This document shows, piece after piece, positions 1 to 6,558 of a stretch of 11,171 nucleotides of DNA. How positions within the stretch are numbered: position 1 is the stretch's first letter; every line of letters begins with the position of its first letter. The notes under the pieces were generated by a model. The model ran no database searches. It saw only the letters and a program-made list of their open reading frames with translations, and was not told the origin of the DNA. Source of the stretch: Bacteroidales bacterium (GTDB lineage: Bacteria; Bacteroidota; Bacteroidia; Bacteroidales; NBLH01); NCBI GenBank assembly GCA_021647685.1, contig JAKIUH010000106.1, positions 1 to 11,171 of the forward strand, given 5' to 3'. The translations under genes and the position numbers were made by a program.

Positions 1-1
1 A

Positions 2-73
2 CTAAAGTCCAAACTCCTAAAGATGGACGATGAACAAAAAGAATTACACCAAATTATTCAAGAAAAATTTTAG
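2..73 (+). CDS. Possible C-terminal end of a rightward gene cut by the window edge
   Basis: An open frame enters from the left edge and ends at a TAG at 71-73, giving 23 residues rich in Lys, Glu and Gln (LKSKLLKMDDEQ, then KELHQIIQEKF). The composition suits a charged C-terminal helix, and a rightward gene here would converge on the leftward DUF4837 gene, with a hairpin at 399-436 between them. The piece is too short to identify, and an open frame of this length arises easily by chance, so this is a weak call. Confidence 0.3.
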   Translation, partial: LKSKLLKMDDEQKELHQIIQEKF

Positions 74-185
74 GGTGTTGCATTGACGAAAACAGGAAAC
101 AGCATTGGGCAAAGCCTGATGATTATTAATAATCGCACGAGCAAGCACCAAAGATAGGTGCGGGATACAAATCTTTTTTATCCAC

Positions 186-351
186 AGATTAATAGGATTT
201 ACGCAGATTTCTGCTTCGTAAAATTTATTTTTTGAGCTCATTTCTATTCCCATTGGGTCAGTTGTTCTAGGATTAAACTGGTTAACGCAGATTTTTACTT
301 TATGTGATTTATTTTTATGATTGGCTCAAATTCCTATTGGTAAATGGTTCT
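186..351. repeat. Diverged tandem duplication, unit about 83-84 bp, two copies
   Basis: Copy A covers about 186-268 and copy B about 269-351. Shared blocks occur in the same order: GATTAA, ACGCAGATTT (201-210 and 285-294), ATTTATTTTT, TGA followed by GCTCA, TCC and ATTGG, and a GTTCT end. The offset is 84 at the ACGCAGATTT block and 83 at the GTTCT end. Between the blocks the copies differ by substitutions and small gaps, so the duplication is old or the copies are members of a degenerate repeat family. No coding function is apparent. Confidence 0.6.
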
Positions 352-398
352 TATTTTATACAAAAACGTTTTGAAGTCCCTTGGATGTTAAAGCTTTA

Positions 399-436
399 AA
401 AACTTCAAATCGTCCGGTAGGACATTTGAACGTTTT
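399..436. terminator. Bulged 16-bp hairpin, probable bidirectional terminator
   Basis: AAAAC + TTCAAAT + (bulged C411) + GTCC pairs with GGAC + ATTTGAA + (bulged C431) + GTTTT around a GGTA loop, giving 16 base pairs with two single-base bulges. An A-run on the left and T-run on the right make it usable from either strand. It lies 42 bases beyond the stop of the leftward DUF4837 gene and would also face the possible rightward gene ending at 73. TTTGAAGT at 370-377 can pair with ACTTCAAA at 402-409 instead, so an alternative fold exists. Confidence 0.55.
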
Positions 437-456
437 GACAAATTGCTACTGTCAAA
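434..456. other. Second hairpin next to the probable terminator
   Basis: TTTGACA at 434-440 and TGTCAAA at 450-456 form a perfect 7-bp stem with a 9-base loop. Read leftward, it comes just after the DUF4837 stop codon and just before the larger hairpin, with which it shares three bases, so the two stems cannot both be fully paired. It has no T-run of its own. It may protect the 3' end or help termination. Confidence 0.35.
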
Positions 457-477
457 TTCAGAAATTATTTCGAAACG

Positions 478-1464
478 CTATCTTTTAATCTTTAAAGAAT
501 ATAAAATCGTTTCAACTTGTCGCATATAGTTGCGTTTATCGTATTTTGGGGCATAAACATAGCCAAAAGTCAAAACCAGCCGGTTAAGCTTAGTATCTAC
601 ACTCACCAACGCAACAAACGGACCACCCATATAATCGCCTTCGGATTGCCATAAACCACGTAATTCAACTGTATAAACCCCCTGTCTAAGCATTTTTTTG
701 TGCAAAACATCGGCTCTTTTTTCAATTTGCATATAAGAACCTTTTAAAGCACCGGGTACATTTTCTTTCAGTAAAGAATCTATTTGATAAATCAAATTAT
801 TTTTTTCTAATTGTGCAGTATCTTTATAATCAATAAAACCAATTAAAATTCCCTGACTAATCATGGGTGTTTCATGCGAAATCCACATAAAGTCATCTTT
901 ATTTACATCTAAATTATAGCCTTTCGGGATATGCATTGCCACACCGCGTTCTTTTAAAACACGTGAAACTTCTTGGTTTTCAAACTTAATAAACGATTGT
1001 AAATAACGTGCACGTTCATCTTTTAGCAAAGTATTAACAATTGCCTTTTTATTTTTTGCAAAAACACGAAAAAAAGTCGAATCATCAGGTACTGATATTT
1101 CAAAAACTGTTTGCGGTTTTGCCCAAACATCTCTTTTAAGTATAACGGACTCTTTTTTAACTTTGGGTGATATTTTTACGCGGACGATACTGCGGTGTGT
1201 TTCAAATAAGTTGGAAAATGCTTTATTGGGTATATTTACTACGGTAAATAAAGGCTCTCTTTGGGGTAAAATTTGTACTTCTGCCTGAAAAACCGCTTTG
1301 AGACTGTCGCCAACTGCAGAATTCCATTTATTATCGTCAATTACCAACAATAATTCTCCGGCTTTACCGGTTACATTGGGTTTAAGGTCTTGATTTGATA
1401 CTTCTTTGCACGAAAAGAATACAAAAAAAGACATAAGAACAAACAGAATGTGTATTTTTCTCAT
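478..1464 (-). CDS. DUF4837-family predicted lipoprotein
   Basis: The product is 328 residues. I chose the ATG at 1464 because it places a standard lipoprotein signal at the N terminus: MRK, a hydrophobic stretch at residues 4-15, and the lipobox FFSC with the lipidated Cys at residue 19, followed by KEV. The frame also opens upstream at a TTG (1494), but that adds ten residues that spoil the signal. The mature part carries the pattern I associate with DUF4837: GKAGELLLVID early, a central TFFRVFAKNKKAIV region, and WQSEGDYMGGPFVALVSVD followed by FGYVYAP near the end. The family's function is unknown; known members are Bacteroidota envelope lipoproteins. It is the last leftward gene, 393 bases beyond tatA, so it may have its own promoter, but I see no clear TAnnTTTG box in that gap. 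Hairpins at 399-456 probably end the transcript. Confidence 0.85.
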   Translation of the reverse strand: MRKIHILFVLMSFFVFFSCKEVSNQDLKPNVTGKAGELLLVIDDNKWNSAVGDSLKAVFQAEVQILPQREPLFTVVNIPNKAFSNLFETHRSIVRVKISPKVKKESVILKRDVWAKPQTVFEISVPDDSTFFRVFAKNKKAIVNTLLKDERARYLQSFIKFENQEVSRVLKERGVAMHIPKGYNLDVNKDDFMWISHETPMISQGILIGFIDYKDTAQLEKNNLIYQIDSLLKENVPGALKGSYMQIEKRADVLHKKMLRQGVYTVELRGLWQSEGDYMGGPFVALVSVDTKLNRLVLTFGYVYAPKYDKRNYMRQVETILYSLKIKR

Positions 1465-1857
1465 GATTTTACGGTTTAAAGGGTTAAAAATCAATTTTGC
1501 TCTGGTATTGCTTTAGCCCGCATTTATGCTCCACAAGAGATAATTCCAAGCCATCCGTATTTAGAACTGCTAAAAAGTAGTCATTGTTCTTGTAATTATC
1601 CGTAATACAAAAAGTTAATACACTATTGCAGTCAAAAGTGCAAATAATGCGTATAAGCCTAAAAGCATTACTATCAAACTCAAATCCCAAGTTACGGCAT
1701 AAATAGCTTAACAGCCGGCAAGTTGTGTTAATTACATTTTACTTTCTATTAACAATTCACCCCACAACAATAAGCTAAATATCCGGCAAAGAGATTAATT
1801 TTAGCTTGTTAAAAAATAGTTCACTGAAAAATAATTCGTAGATTCAGATTTTTCAAG
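1465..1857. other. Long gap between tatA and the DUF4837 gene
   Basis: No convincing gene is present. A 68-codon leftward frame at 1484-1690 would overlap only the extra TTG-started extension of the DUF4837 frame, but it matches nothing I recognise and has no signal sequence, motif or good start context, so I leave it uncalled. The stretch holds an 8-bp inverted repeat AAGCTAAA (1772-1779) / TTTAGCTT (1800-1807) and a further hairpin at 1825-1855. AGCTTG at 1803-1808 can also pair with CAAGCT at 1854-1859, enclosing that hairpin. A promoter for the DUF4837 gene would be expected here but none stands out. Confidence 0.5.
1825..1855 (-). terminator. Candidate terminator of tatA
   Basis: TGAAAAAT at 1825-1832 and ATTTTTCA at 1848-1855 form a perfect 8-bp stem with a 15-base loop, starting 3 bases beyond the tatA stop codon. 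Read leftward, the stem is followed after about 8 bases by a run of six T. The stem is AT-rich and the T-run is not adjacent, so termination here may be partial. Confidence 0.4.
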
Positions 1858-2061
1858 CTATTCTTTTTCCAGCTTTTTTTCTACTTTTTCGGCTTCCGGT
1901 TCATCGTCGTCCTGTGTAGCTTTTTTAAACTCTTTCATTCCTTGCCCGATTCCTTTCATTAATTCGGGAATTTTTCGTCCTCCAAAAAGCAATACAATTA
2001 CCAATAAAACAAGGATTACCTGCCAAGGACCTACAAAACCTAATAATACAGAATTTATCAT
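1858..2061 (-). CDS. tatA: Sec-independent protein translocase subunit TatA
   Basis: TatA assembles in the inner membrane to form the passage for folded proteins carrying twin-arginine signals, acting with TatC. The 67-residue product has the family layout: a short N terminus, one membrane helix at about residues 8-26, the FGG hinge (26-28), then the amphipathic helix RKIPELMKGIGQGMKEFKKA (29-48), and a charged tail of Asp, Glu and Lys. Length and motif fit TatA/TatE; the short tail argues against TatB. No tatC lies in the window, so it must be encoded elsewhere, which is common. The gene follows rseP after 101 bases, in the same direction. That gap has only a weak promoter-like box (TTATTTTG, read leftward, at 2102-2109), so read-through from rseP or separate transcription are both possible. 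Confidence 0.93.
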   Translation of the reverse strand: MINSVLLGFVGPWQVILVLLVIVLLFGGRKIPELMKGIGQGMKEFKKATQDDDEPEAEKVEKKLEKE

Positions 2062-2162
2062 AACTTTAAAATTTAATATTTACAAATATTTTAGCAAGAT
2101 ACAAAATAATCAATGAGCATTCAATATCTTATTTAATACTTAACTTTAATTAATGAAATTAA

Positions 2163-3485
2163 CTATTTAAACAATTTTACAATATCATTTCCATTTGCAA
2201 AAATAAGTAAAGAAAACAAAATTACCATTCCTACAATTTGTGCATATTCTAAAAACTTATCGCTTGGCTTTCTGCCCGAAACAATTTCAAAAATTAAAAA
2301 CAACACATGTCCACCGTCCAAAGCAGGGATTGGTAAAATATTAATTACAGCCAGCATAATAGACAATAAGGCAGTCATTGACCAAAATACTTGCCAATCC
2401 CACTCTGCCGGAAAAATATTGCCTATGGCTATAAATCCGCCAACCGATTCATAGGCTTTTGTTTCAGGGGTAAAAATAAGTTTAAATTGCTTCAAATAGT
2501 TTCCTATTTCATTGTATCCTTTTTTAATACCTGCAGGTATCGCCTGAGCCAAACTATAATCAACTTTTTTCATATTAAAAAGTACATCGAAGTCAGCTAA
2601 AGGATAAACCCCAATTTTTCCTTCGGCCGAAACATGAACGAATAAATCCTTTTTTTCACCATTGCGCAGTACGGTAATATTTACTTCTTTATCTTTATAA
2701 GCGGCTATTTTATCGGTAAATTGATCAAAATACAAAGTTTCTTCTCCGTTTATACCTACAATTTTATCATTTTTTTGCATTCCTGCTTTTTTTGCAGGCG
2801 AATCTTTTACAAAATCGTAAGCTATAAACGGAATACGTACTGTGAAAAACGGACCCTTATGTTTAATTATTTTACCAATCATTTCATCGGTAAAGTTAAT
2901 GTCCATTTTTTGTCCGTTTCGTTCTACTTGAATTGTTTTAGGGTCGTTCAATAACAATTCGGGAACAATTCCTCTGAAATTATCTATTTTTTTACCGTTT
3001 ACCGATAAAATTTTATCTCCGTTTTGTAAGCCAAATTCTTGTCCTAAGGAATCTACAACAATGCCGTATTTAGCATTTTCGGCAGGTAAATATTCTTCGC
3101 CCCAAACAAATAAAATCATTACATAAATGGCAAATGCCAAAATAAAGTTTACCAATACGCCACCAAGCATAATCAACAAACGTTGCCATGCCGGTTTTGA
3201 ACGAAACTCCCAGGGTTGAGGGGGCTGCTTCAACTGTTCTTTATCCATCGACTCGTCAATCATTCCCGATATTTTAACATACCCGCCAAGAGGTAACCAA
3301 CCTATTCCATATTCGGTTTCGCCCCATTTGGTTTTGAATAAAGAAAACCAAGGATCAAAAAACAGGTAAAACTTTTCTACACGTGTTTTAAACAGTTTTG
3401 CAAAAGCAAAATGTCCTGCTTCATGAAAAATAATCAGTATTGATAAACTTAATAATAATTGTCCTGCTTTAATTAATATATCCAT
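2163..3485 (-). CDS. rseP: RIP-type site-2 zinc metalloprotease RseP
   Basis: This is a 440-residue intramembrane protease of family M50. In E. coli RseP cuts the anti-sigma factor RseA and clears leftover signal peptides; the substrate here is unknown. Seen in the sequence: the zinc motif HEAGH at residues 21-25 inside the first membrane helix, the PLGGYVK signature at 65-71, a membrane segment at about 103-128, two PDZ-like domains (about 139-200 and 225-285, each with a G-DKI-xx-(V/I)NG core), and the second active-site motif LPIPALDGGH at 384-393 with Asp390 as the third metal ligand, followed by a last membrane helix. Two PDZ domains and this length match the Gram-negative form. The ATG at 3485 gives the usual short N terminus. 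It starts 25 bases after dxr, an arrangement often seen in Bacteroidota and consistent with one transcript. Confidence 0.96.
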   Translation of the reverse strand: MDILIKAGQLLLSLSILIIFHEAGHFAFAKLFKTRVEKFYLFFDPWFSLFKTKWGETEYGIGWLPLGGYVKISGMIDESMDKEQLKQPPQPWEFRSKPAWQRLLIMLGGVLVNFILAFAIYVMILFVWGEEYLPAENAKYGIVVDSLGQEFGLQNGDKILSVNGKKIDNFRGIVPELLLNDPKTIQVERNGQKMDINFTDEMIGKIIKHKGPFFTVRIPFIAYDFVKDSPAKKAGMQKNDKIVGINGEETLYFDQFTDKIAAYKDKEVNITVLRNGEKKDLFVHVSAEGKIGVYPLADFDVLFNMKKVDYSLAQAIPAGIKKGYNEIGNYLKQFKLIFTPETKAYESVGGFIAIGNIFPAEWDWQVFWSMTALLSIMLAVINILPIPALDGGHVLFLIFEIVSGRKPSDKFLEYAQIVGMVILFSLLIFANGNDIVKLFK

Positions 3486-3510
3486 ATTTATTTTTTAATC
3501 TTTTTTTGTT

Positions 3511-4671
3511 TTAAATAAAAGTTTTAGCAATTTCACGTGCTTTTTTATCAAAAAACACATAATCATCCAAATTGGGATGTGCTAAATATTCAATTTTTTC
3601 TAATGTTTTTTCTATAATTTCCGGAATTTGCATAAATCCGGCTTTTTCGTTTAAAAAAGCCTCTACGGCAATTTCGTTTGCCGCATTCATTATACAAGCA
3701 GCATTTCCGCCCAGTTTCATTACTTCAAAAGATATTGCAAGATTACGAAATTTTTTTGAATCTACCTGCTCAAAATTTAAATTCGGATAATCTAAAAAAT
3801 TAAAACGCTTAAATTTTGATTTTATTCGATTGGGAAACGATAAAGCATATTGAATGGGTAATTTCATATCGGGTAAACCCATTTGAGCTTTCATTGAACC
3901 GTCTTCAAACTGAACAATTGAATGAACGATGCTTTGCGGATGAATAATTACATCAATTTGCTCGGGTTTTAAATCAAAAAGCCATTTTGCTTCAATAGCT
4001 TCCAAACCTTTATTCATCATACTTGCCGAGTCAATCGTGATTTTAGCACCCATATTCCAAGTGGGATGATTTAGTGCTTGATGCAATTTAATGTGTTGCA
4101 TTTCTTCAAGGCTGAATGTTCTAAAAGGTCCTCCCGAGGCTGTCAGATAAATTTTCTCAATCGGATTATGTAATTCACCGGCAAGGCATTGAAAAATAGC
4201 CGAATGCTCTGAATCTACAGGAATGATTTCTGCTTTGTATTCTTTGCTCAAACGATTAATTAATTCTCCGGCAACCACTAAGGTTTCTTTATTGGCAAGT
4301 GCAATACGTTTTTTTGATTTTATCGCATTTACCGTAGGTAATAGTCCGGCATAACCTACCATTGCCGTAAGTACAATATCTACAGCCGAATGTTCAACAA
4401 TTTGAGAAACAGCTTCTTTTCCTGCATAAACTTTTACAAAATCATCCGATAGAGCATTTTTAAGTAATTCATAATGCTTTTCGTTACCGATTACTACACT
4501 GTCCGGCTTAAATTTTTTTGCCTGACGGATTAACAGTTCCACATTATTTTCTGCCGTTAAAGCAATTACCTCAAATTTATCAGGGTGTGCTTCAATTACC
4601 TCTAAGGCTTGTGTACCGATAGAGCCCGTTGAACCCAATATGGCTATTCCTTTCTTCTCTTTTTCTTTCAT
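3511..4671 (-). CDS. dxr: 1-deoxy-D-xylulose 5-phosphate reductoisomerase
   Basis: Dxr converts 1-deoxy-D-xylulose 5-phosphate to 2-C-methyl-D-erythritol 4-phosphate with NADPH, the committed step of the MEP isoprenoid route, and is the target of fosmidomycin. The product is 386 residues, the usual length. It shows the NADPH-binding GSTGSIG (13-19), LANKET (125-130), the metal ligands Asp153 and Glu155 in PVDSEH, the substrate-loop HPTWNMG (202-208), the third ligand Glu224 in MNKGLE, and HPQSIVHS (244-251). I chose the ATG at 4671: the frame runs on to 4752, but those 27 extra residues precede the conserved N terminus and would overlap the M23 gene by 56 bases. With this start the gene lies 25 bases beyond the M23 stop and 25 before rseP. 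It probably supplies precursors for the lipid carriers used in envelope assembly. Confidence 0.97.
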   Translation of the reverse strand: MKEKEKKGIAILGSTGSIGTQALEVIEAHPDKFEVIALTAENNVELLIRQAKKFKPDSVVIGNEKHYELLKNALSDDFVKVYAGKEAVSQIVEHSAVDIVLTAMVGYAGLLPTVNAIKSKKRIALANKETLVVAGELINRLSKEYKAEIIPVDSEHSAIFQCLAGELHNPIEKIYLTASGGPFRTFSLEEMQHIKLHQALNHPTWNMGAKITIDSASMMNKGLEAIEAKWLFDLKPEQIDVIIHPQSIVHSIVQFEDGSMKAQMGLPDMKLPIQYALSFPNRIKSKFKRFNFLDYPNLNFEQVDSKKFRNLAISFEVMKLGGNAACIMNAANEIAVEAFLNEKAGFMQIPEIIEKTLEKIEYLAHPNLDDYVFFDKKAREIAKTFI

Positions 4672-4696
4672 TCCGGCTTTATCTTTCCAAAAATAA

Positions 4697-5560
4697 TTAA
4701 AATGCAATATAATCTTCAGGATTAATTGGTGTGCCGTTGTACCAAATCTCAAAATGCAAATGAGGTCCGGTACTCAGTTCTCCTGTATTTCCGATAATAG
4801 CAATAGGTTCTCCGGCGGTAACATGGTCGCCGACTTTTTTCAATAGGGATGAATTATGTTTGTATATCGATACAATATTATAATTATGCTGAATAATAAT
4901 AATATAGCCTTCGGTTAAGCTCCATGTGGCTAATGTTACGGTTCCTTCAAGTGTTGCCAAAACCGGTTCGTTTGGCTGCGCTACTATATCAATAGCCATA
5001 TGCTCATTTTCAGGGTCAAAACCATTGGTTACAATTCCTTTAACCGGAACAAAAAAATGTAAATTTTTTAAATTAATGGTTCCTGTTTTTTTATTCTTAA
5101 TTACTGATAAGTTTTGTTTTTCTTCTTTTTCAATTTGTTGCCTTAATATAGAATCGTGTTTTGAACGCGTAAATTCTAAACGTGCATGCCGGTAACTGGT
5201 ATCTTGTACATTATCATAATTATTAATTTTTCGCCCAAGCATAATATTTTGAATATTTTCAAAATATTGATCTCTTATTCTTATTTCTTTTTTTAACGAG
5301 TCTAATAAAATAGCATTTTGAAACAATTCTCTGGATAATTCACTGTTTTTTTGGCTGGGTAATAATAAACCAAAGGGTGTAAATACAAATAATAAACTTA
5401 CCAATACTGCTATGATTAAAATTAATGAACCTAAATAAGTAAAAAGATTCATACGTGTAAACCTGAACCTAAAGGTTTCTTGCAGGCTTTTTTCGTTATA
5501 TACAACCAGTTGGTATTTACTTTTGAGTTTTTTTAAAAACTCATTCTCTTTTTTAGCCAT
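4697..5560 (-). CDS. Membrane-anchored M23-family (LytM-like) peptidoglycan peptidase
   Basis: A 287-residue protein probably acting on peptidoglycan cross-links in the periplasm. Residues 1-37 are basic and cytoplasmic, a single membrane helix spans about 38-64, a charged helical, probably coiled-coil, region follows (about 70-155), and the C-terminal M23 domain begins near residue 165. The zinc and catalytic residues are all visible: His187 and Asp191 (HMAID), His235 (IYKHN), and His267/His269 (HLHFE). This suggests an active endopeptidase rather than a degenerate activator of the EnvC/NlpD type, though activity cannot be proved from sequence. It is the first gene of the leftward set with dxr and rseP. 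A good Bacteroidota-type promoter box lies at 5601-5608, about 41 bases upstream of the ATG. Confidence 0.92.
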   Translation of the reverse strand: MAKKENEFLKKLKSKYQLVVYNEKSLQETFRFRFTRMNLFTYLGSLILIIAVLVSLLFVFTPFGLLLPSQKNSELSRELFQNAILLDSLKKEIRIRDQYFENIQNIMLGRKINNYDNVQDTSYRHARLEFTRSKHDSILRQQIEKEEKQNLSVIKNKKTGTINLKNLHFFVPVKGIVTNGFDPENEHMAIDIVAQPNEPVLATLEGTVTLATWSLTEGYIIIIQHNYNIVSIYKHNSSLLKKVGDHVTAGEPIAIIGNTGELSTGPHLHFEIWYNGTPINPEDYIAF

Positions 5561-5600
5561 TTCTCAAAAGATTAGACAAAGTATTTTTTTCTTAAACGTG

Positions 5601-5634
5601 CAAATTTAGAAAGAATTAGCGAATTATAGATAAA
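5601..5634 (-). promoter_or_regulatory. Putative promoter of the M23-dxr-rseP transcript
   Basis: Read leftward, positions 5608-5601 spell TAAATTTG, an exact match to the Bacteroidota -7 element TAnnTTTG, followed by CAC. A TTTA at 5634-5631 could serve as the -33 element (consensus TTTG), but the 22-base spacing is longer than the usual 19-21. Transcription would begin near 5594, leaving a leader of about 34 bases before the ATG at 5560. Confidence 0.5.
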
Positions 5635-5685
5635 AAGTAATAATAATGTTTTGATAAATAATTTGAAATAGAAAAAGAAGTAAAT

Positions 5686-5700
5686 TTTAAAAGCCGGCTT
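5686..5700 (-). terminator. Weak candidate terminator of the prmA-rlpA group
   Basis: The perfect palindrome AAGCCGGCTT at 5691-5700 overlaps the stop codon of the four-cysteine protein gene and is followed, read leftward, by TTAAAATTT and later a pyrimidine-rich tract. The stem can only be three or four base pairs with a tight loop, so it is a weak terminator at best. Confidence 0.2.
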
Positions 5701-6109
5701 ATTTACAAGTTTCTTTACATTCAGGTAATTTTATCGAAGTTTTTTTTGCAAAAACTTTCCATTCTTCACAAAATTTATTTTGTTCTTCTTTGCTTTTGTC
5801 TTGAATTTCTTTACATTTCTCGGAATATATGTTCATCAATTTATTTTTTCCGTTGATACCTGTTTTTTTTGCCCATGCTGAAAAACCCGGAAAATTTTCG
5901 GCTAAATCGGTAAAAATAATGCCTGAATTATAATAATTTCCGGCTTGTATCAAATTATTTTCTATTGCCAAACCGGCTTTTTCAAAACTGTCTTTTCCTT
6001 TGTTTATTAGTAATATAGGAATGCTTAAATACAGTAAAGCAATGATTATTAAAGGAACTAACCATGTTTTTCTGTTATTGGATCGATGTTTAAATTCAAT
6101 GCTGCTCAT
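5699..6109 (-). CDS. Unrecognised small membrane protein with four cysteines
   Basis: I do not recognise this 136-residue protein. It has a basic N terminus (residues 1-15, with KHRSNNRK), one strong membrane helix at about 16-36, and a 100-residue hydrophilic C-terminal part that the positive-inside rule places in the periplasm. This part contains a LemA-like but unconvincing segment (KAGLAIENNLIQAGNYYN) and an aromatic patch (FPGFSAWAKKTG). It ends in a Lys/Glu-rich region holding all four cysteines, at 99, 114, 131 and 135, the last two as CKETC. If exported, these could form two disulfides or bind a metal; that is inference. The ATG overlaps the TGA of the rlpA-like gene as ATGA, so translation is probably coupled. 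The overlap with a real gene and sensible protein structure make it a genuine gene. Confidence 0.8.
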   Translation of the reverse strand: MSSIEFKHRSNNRKTWLVPLIIIALLYLSIPILLINKGKDSFEKAGLAIENNLIQAGNYYNSGIIFTDLAENFPGFSAWAKKTGINGKNKLMNIYSEKCKEIQDKSKEEQNKFCEEWKVFAKKTSIKLPECKETCK

Positions 6110-6558
6110 TTTAATTTTTTATTGATATTTATAAGATTTTTATAATGTAAAAGTAATGCTTTAAAATTTACCGGTTGATAACCTACTAATTCAATTTTTA
6201 CTTGTGCTACTCCGGTTTTTATCAATTTAATTTTTTTTGCTGCTGCTTTTGATAAATCAATCACTCTGTTTTTGTGATAAGGTCCACGGTCATTTATTCG
6301 AACATTTACCGCCAAATTATTATCTAGATTGATAACTTTTACAATACTCCCGAATTGCAGCCAAGGGTGTGCTGCCGTTAAATCATTCATATTGTACTTT
6401 TCGCCGTTTGCAGTAATTTTTCCATGAAAACCCGGTCCATACCAACTGGCTTCACCATTCCCTAAATTTACAGATTTAACCCTTTGTTTGTTTCCACATG
6501 CAACAAAAATAAGGATAATAATCAGGCTAAAAGTAATATTTTTAAAATTTTGTATCAA
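6106..6558 (-). CDS. RlpA-family septal ring lytic transglycosylase-like lipoprotein
   Basis: RlpA proteins have a double-psi beta-barrel domain; in Pseudomonas aeruginosa RlpA cleaves peptidoglycan strands lacking stem peptides at the septum. This 150-residue product has a lipoprotein signal with lipobox FVAC (Cys21), then the domain from GEASWYGPGFHG (35-46) through TANGEKYN, AAHPWLQFG, NDRGPY (89-94) and RVIDLSKAAA. Glu53, His64 and Asp90 are spaced 11 and 26 residues apart, the spacing I recall for the catalytically important residues of the Pseudomonas enzyme. The C-terminal SPOR domain found in many RlpA proteins is absent. No ATG precedes residue 56, so the start is taken as TTG at 6558; it overlaps the prmA stop as TTGA and follows AAAGGA. 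The next gene again overlaps by 4 bases. Confidence 0.9.
   Translation of the reverse strand: MIQNFKNITFSLIIILIFVACGNKQRVKSVNLGNGEASWYGPGFHGKITANGEKYNMNDLTAAHPWLQFGSIVKVINLDNNLAVNVRINDRGPYHKNRVIDLSKAAAKKIKLIKTGVAQVKIELVGYQPVNFKALLLHYKNLININKKLK

Larger units (their letters stand above)
74..477. other. Gene-free stretch with repeats and hairpins
   Basis: No convincing gene lies here; a 69-codon leftward open frame at 44-253 runs through repeat-like sequence and shows no family features. From left to right I see: a perfect 14-bp palindrome GATTATTAATAATC at 121-134; a small stem GCACC/GGTGC at 145-161 with a 7-base loop; a diverged tandem duplication at about 186-351; a 10-bp direct repeat AACGTTTTGA at 365-374 and 429-438; and two hairpins at 399-456. 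The text around 180-206 (TTATCCACAGATTAAT, then TTTACGCAGATT) resembles dispersed intergenic repeats that I recall from many environmental genomes, which is an inference from memory. Confidence 0.6.

Noticed and set aside
121..134. Perfect palindrome GATTATTAATAATC as an operator
   Set aside because: One or more 14-bp palindromes are expected by chance in an AT-rich window of this size, and no promoter or gene start lies next to it.
44..253. Leftward 69-codon open frame
   Set aside because: It runs through repeat-like intergenic sequence, overlaps the possible rightward gene end, and shows no domain, signal or conserved motif.
1484..1690. Leftward 68-codon open frame upstream of the DUF4837 gene
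   Set aside because: No recognisable family, no signal, and no supporting start context; noted as a possible relic only.
2391..2954. Rightward open frames inside rseP
   Set aside because: They are antisense to conserved PDZ and protease coding sequence, with compositions typical of shadow frames.
4672..4752. 27-residue N-terminal extension of dxr
   Set aside because: It overlaps the 3' end of the M23 gene in another frame and lies before the conserved Dxr N terminus, which begins naturally at the ATG at 4671.
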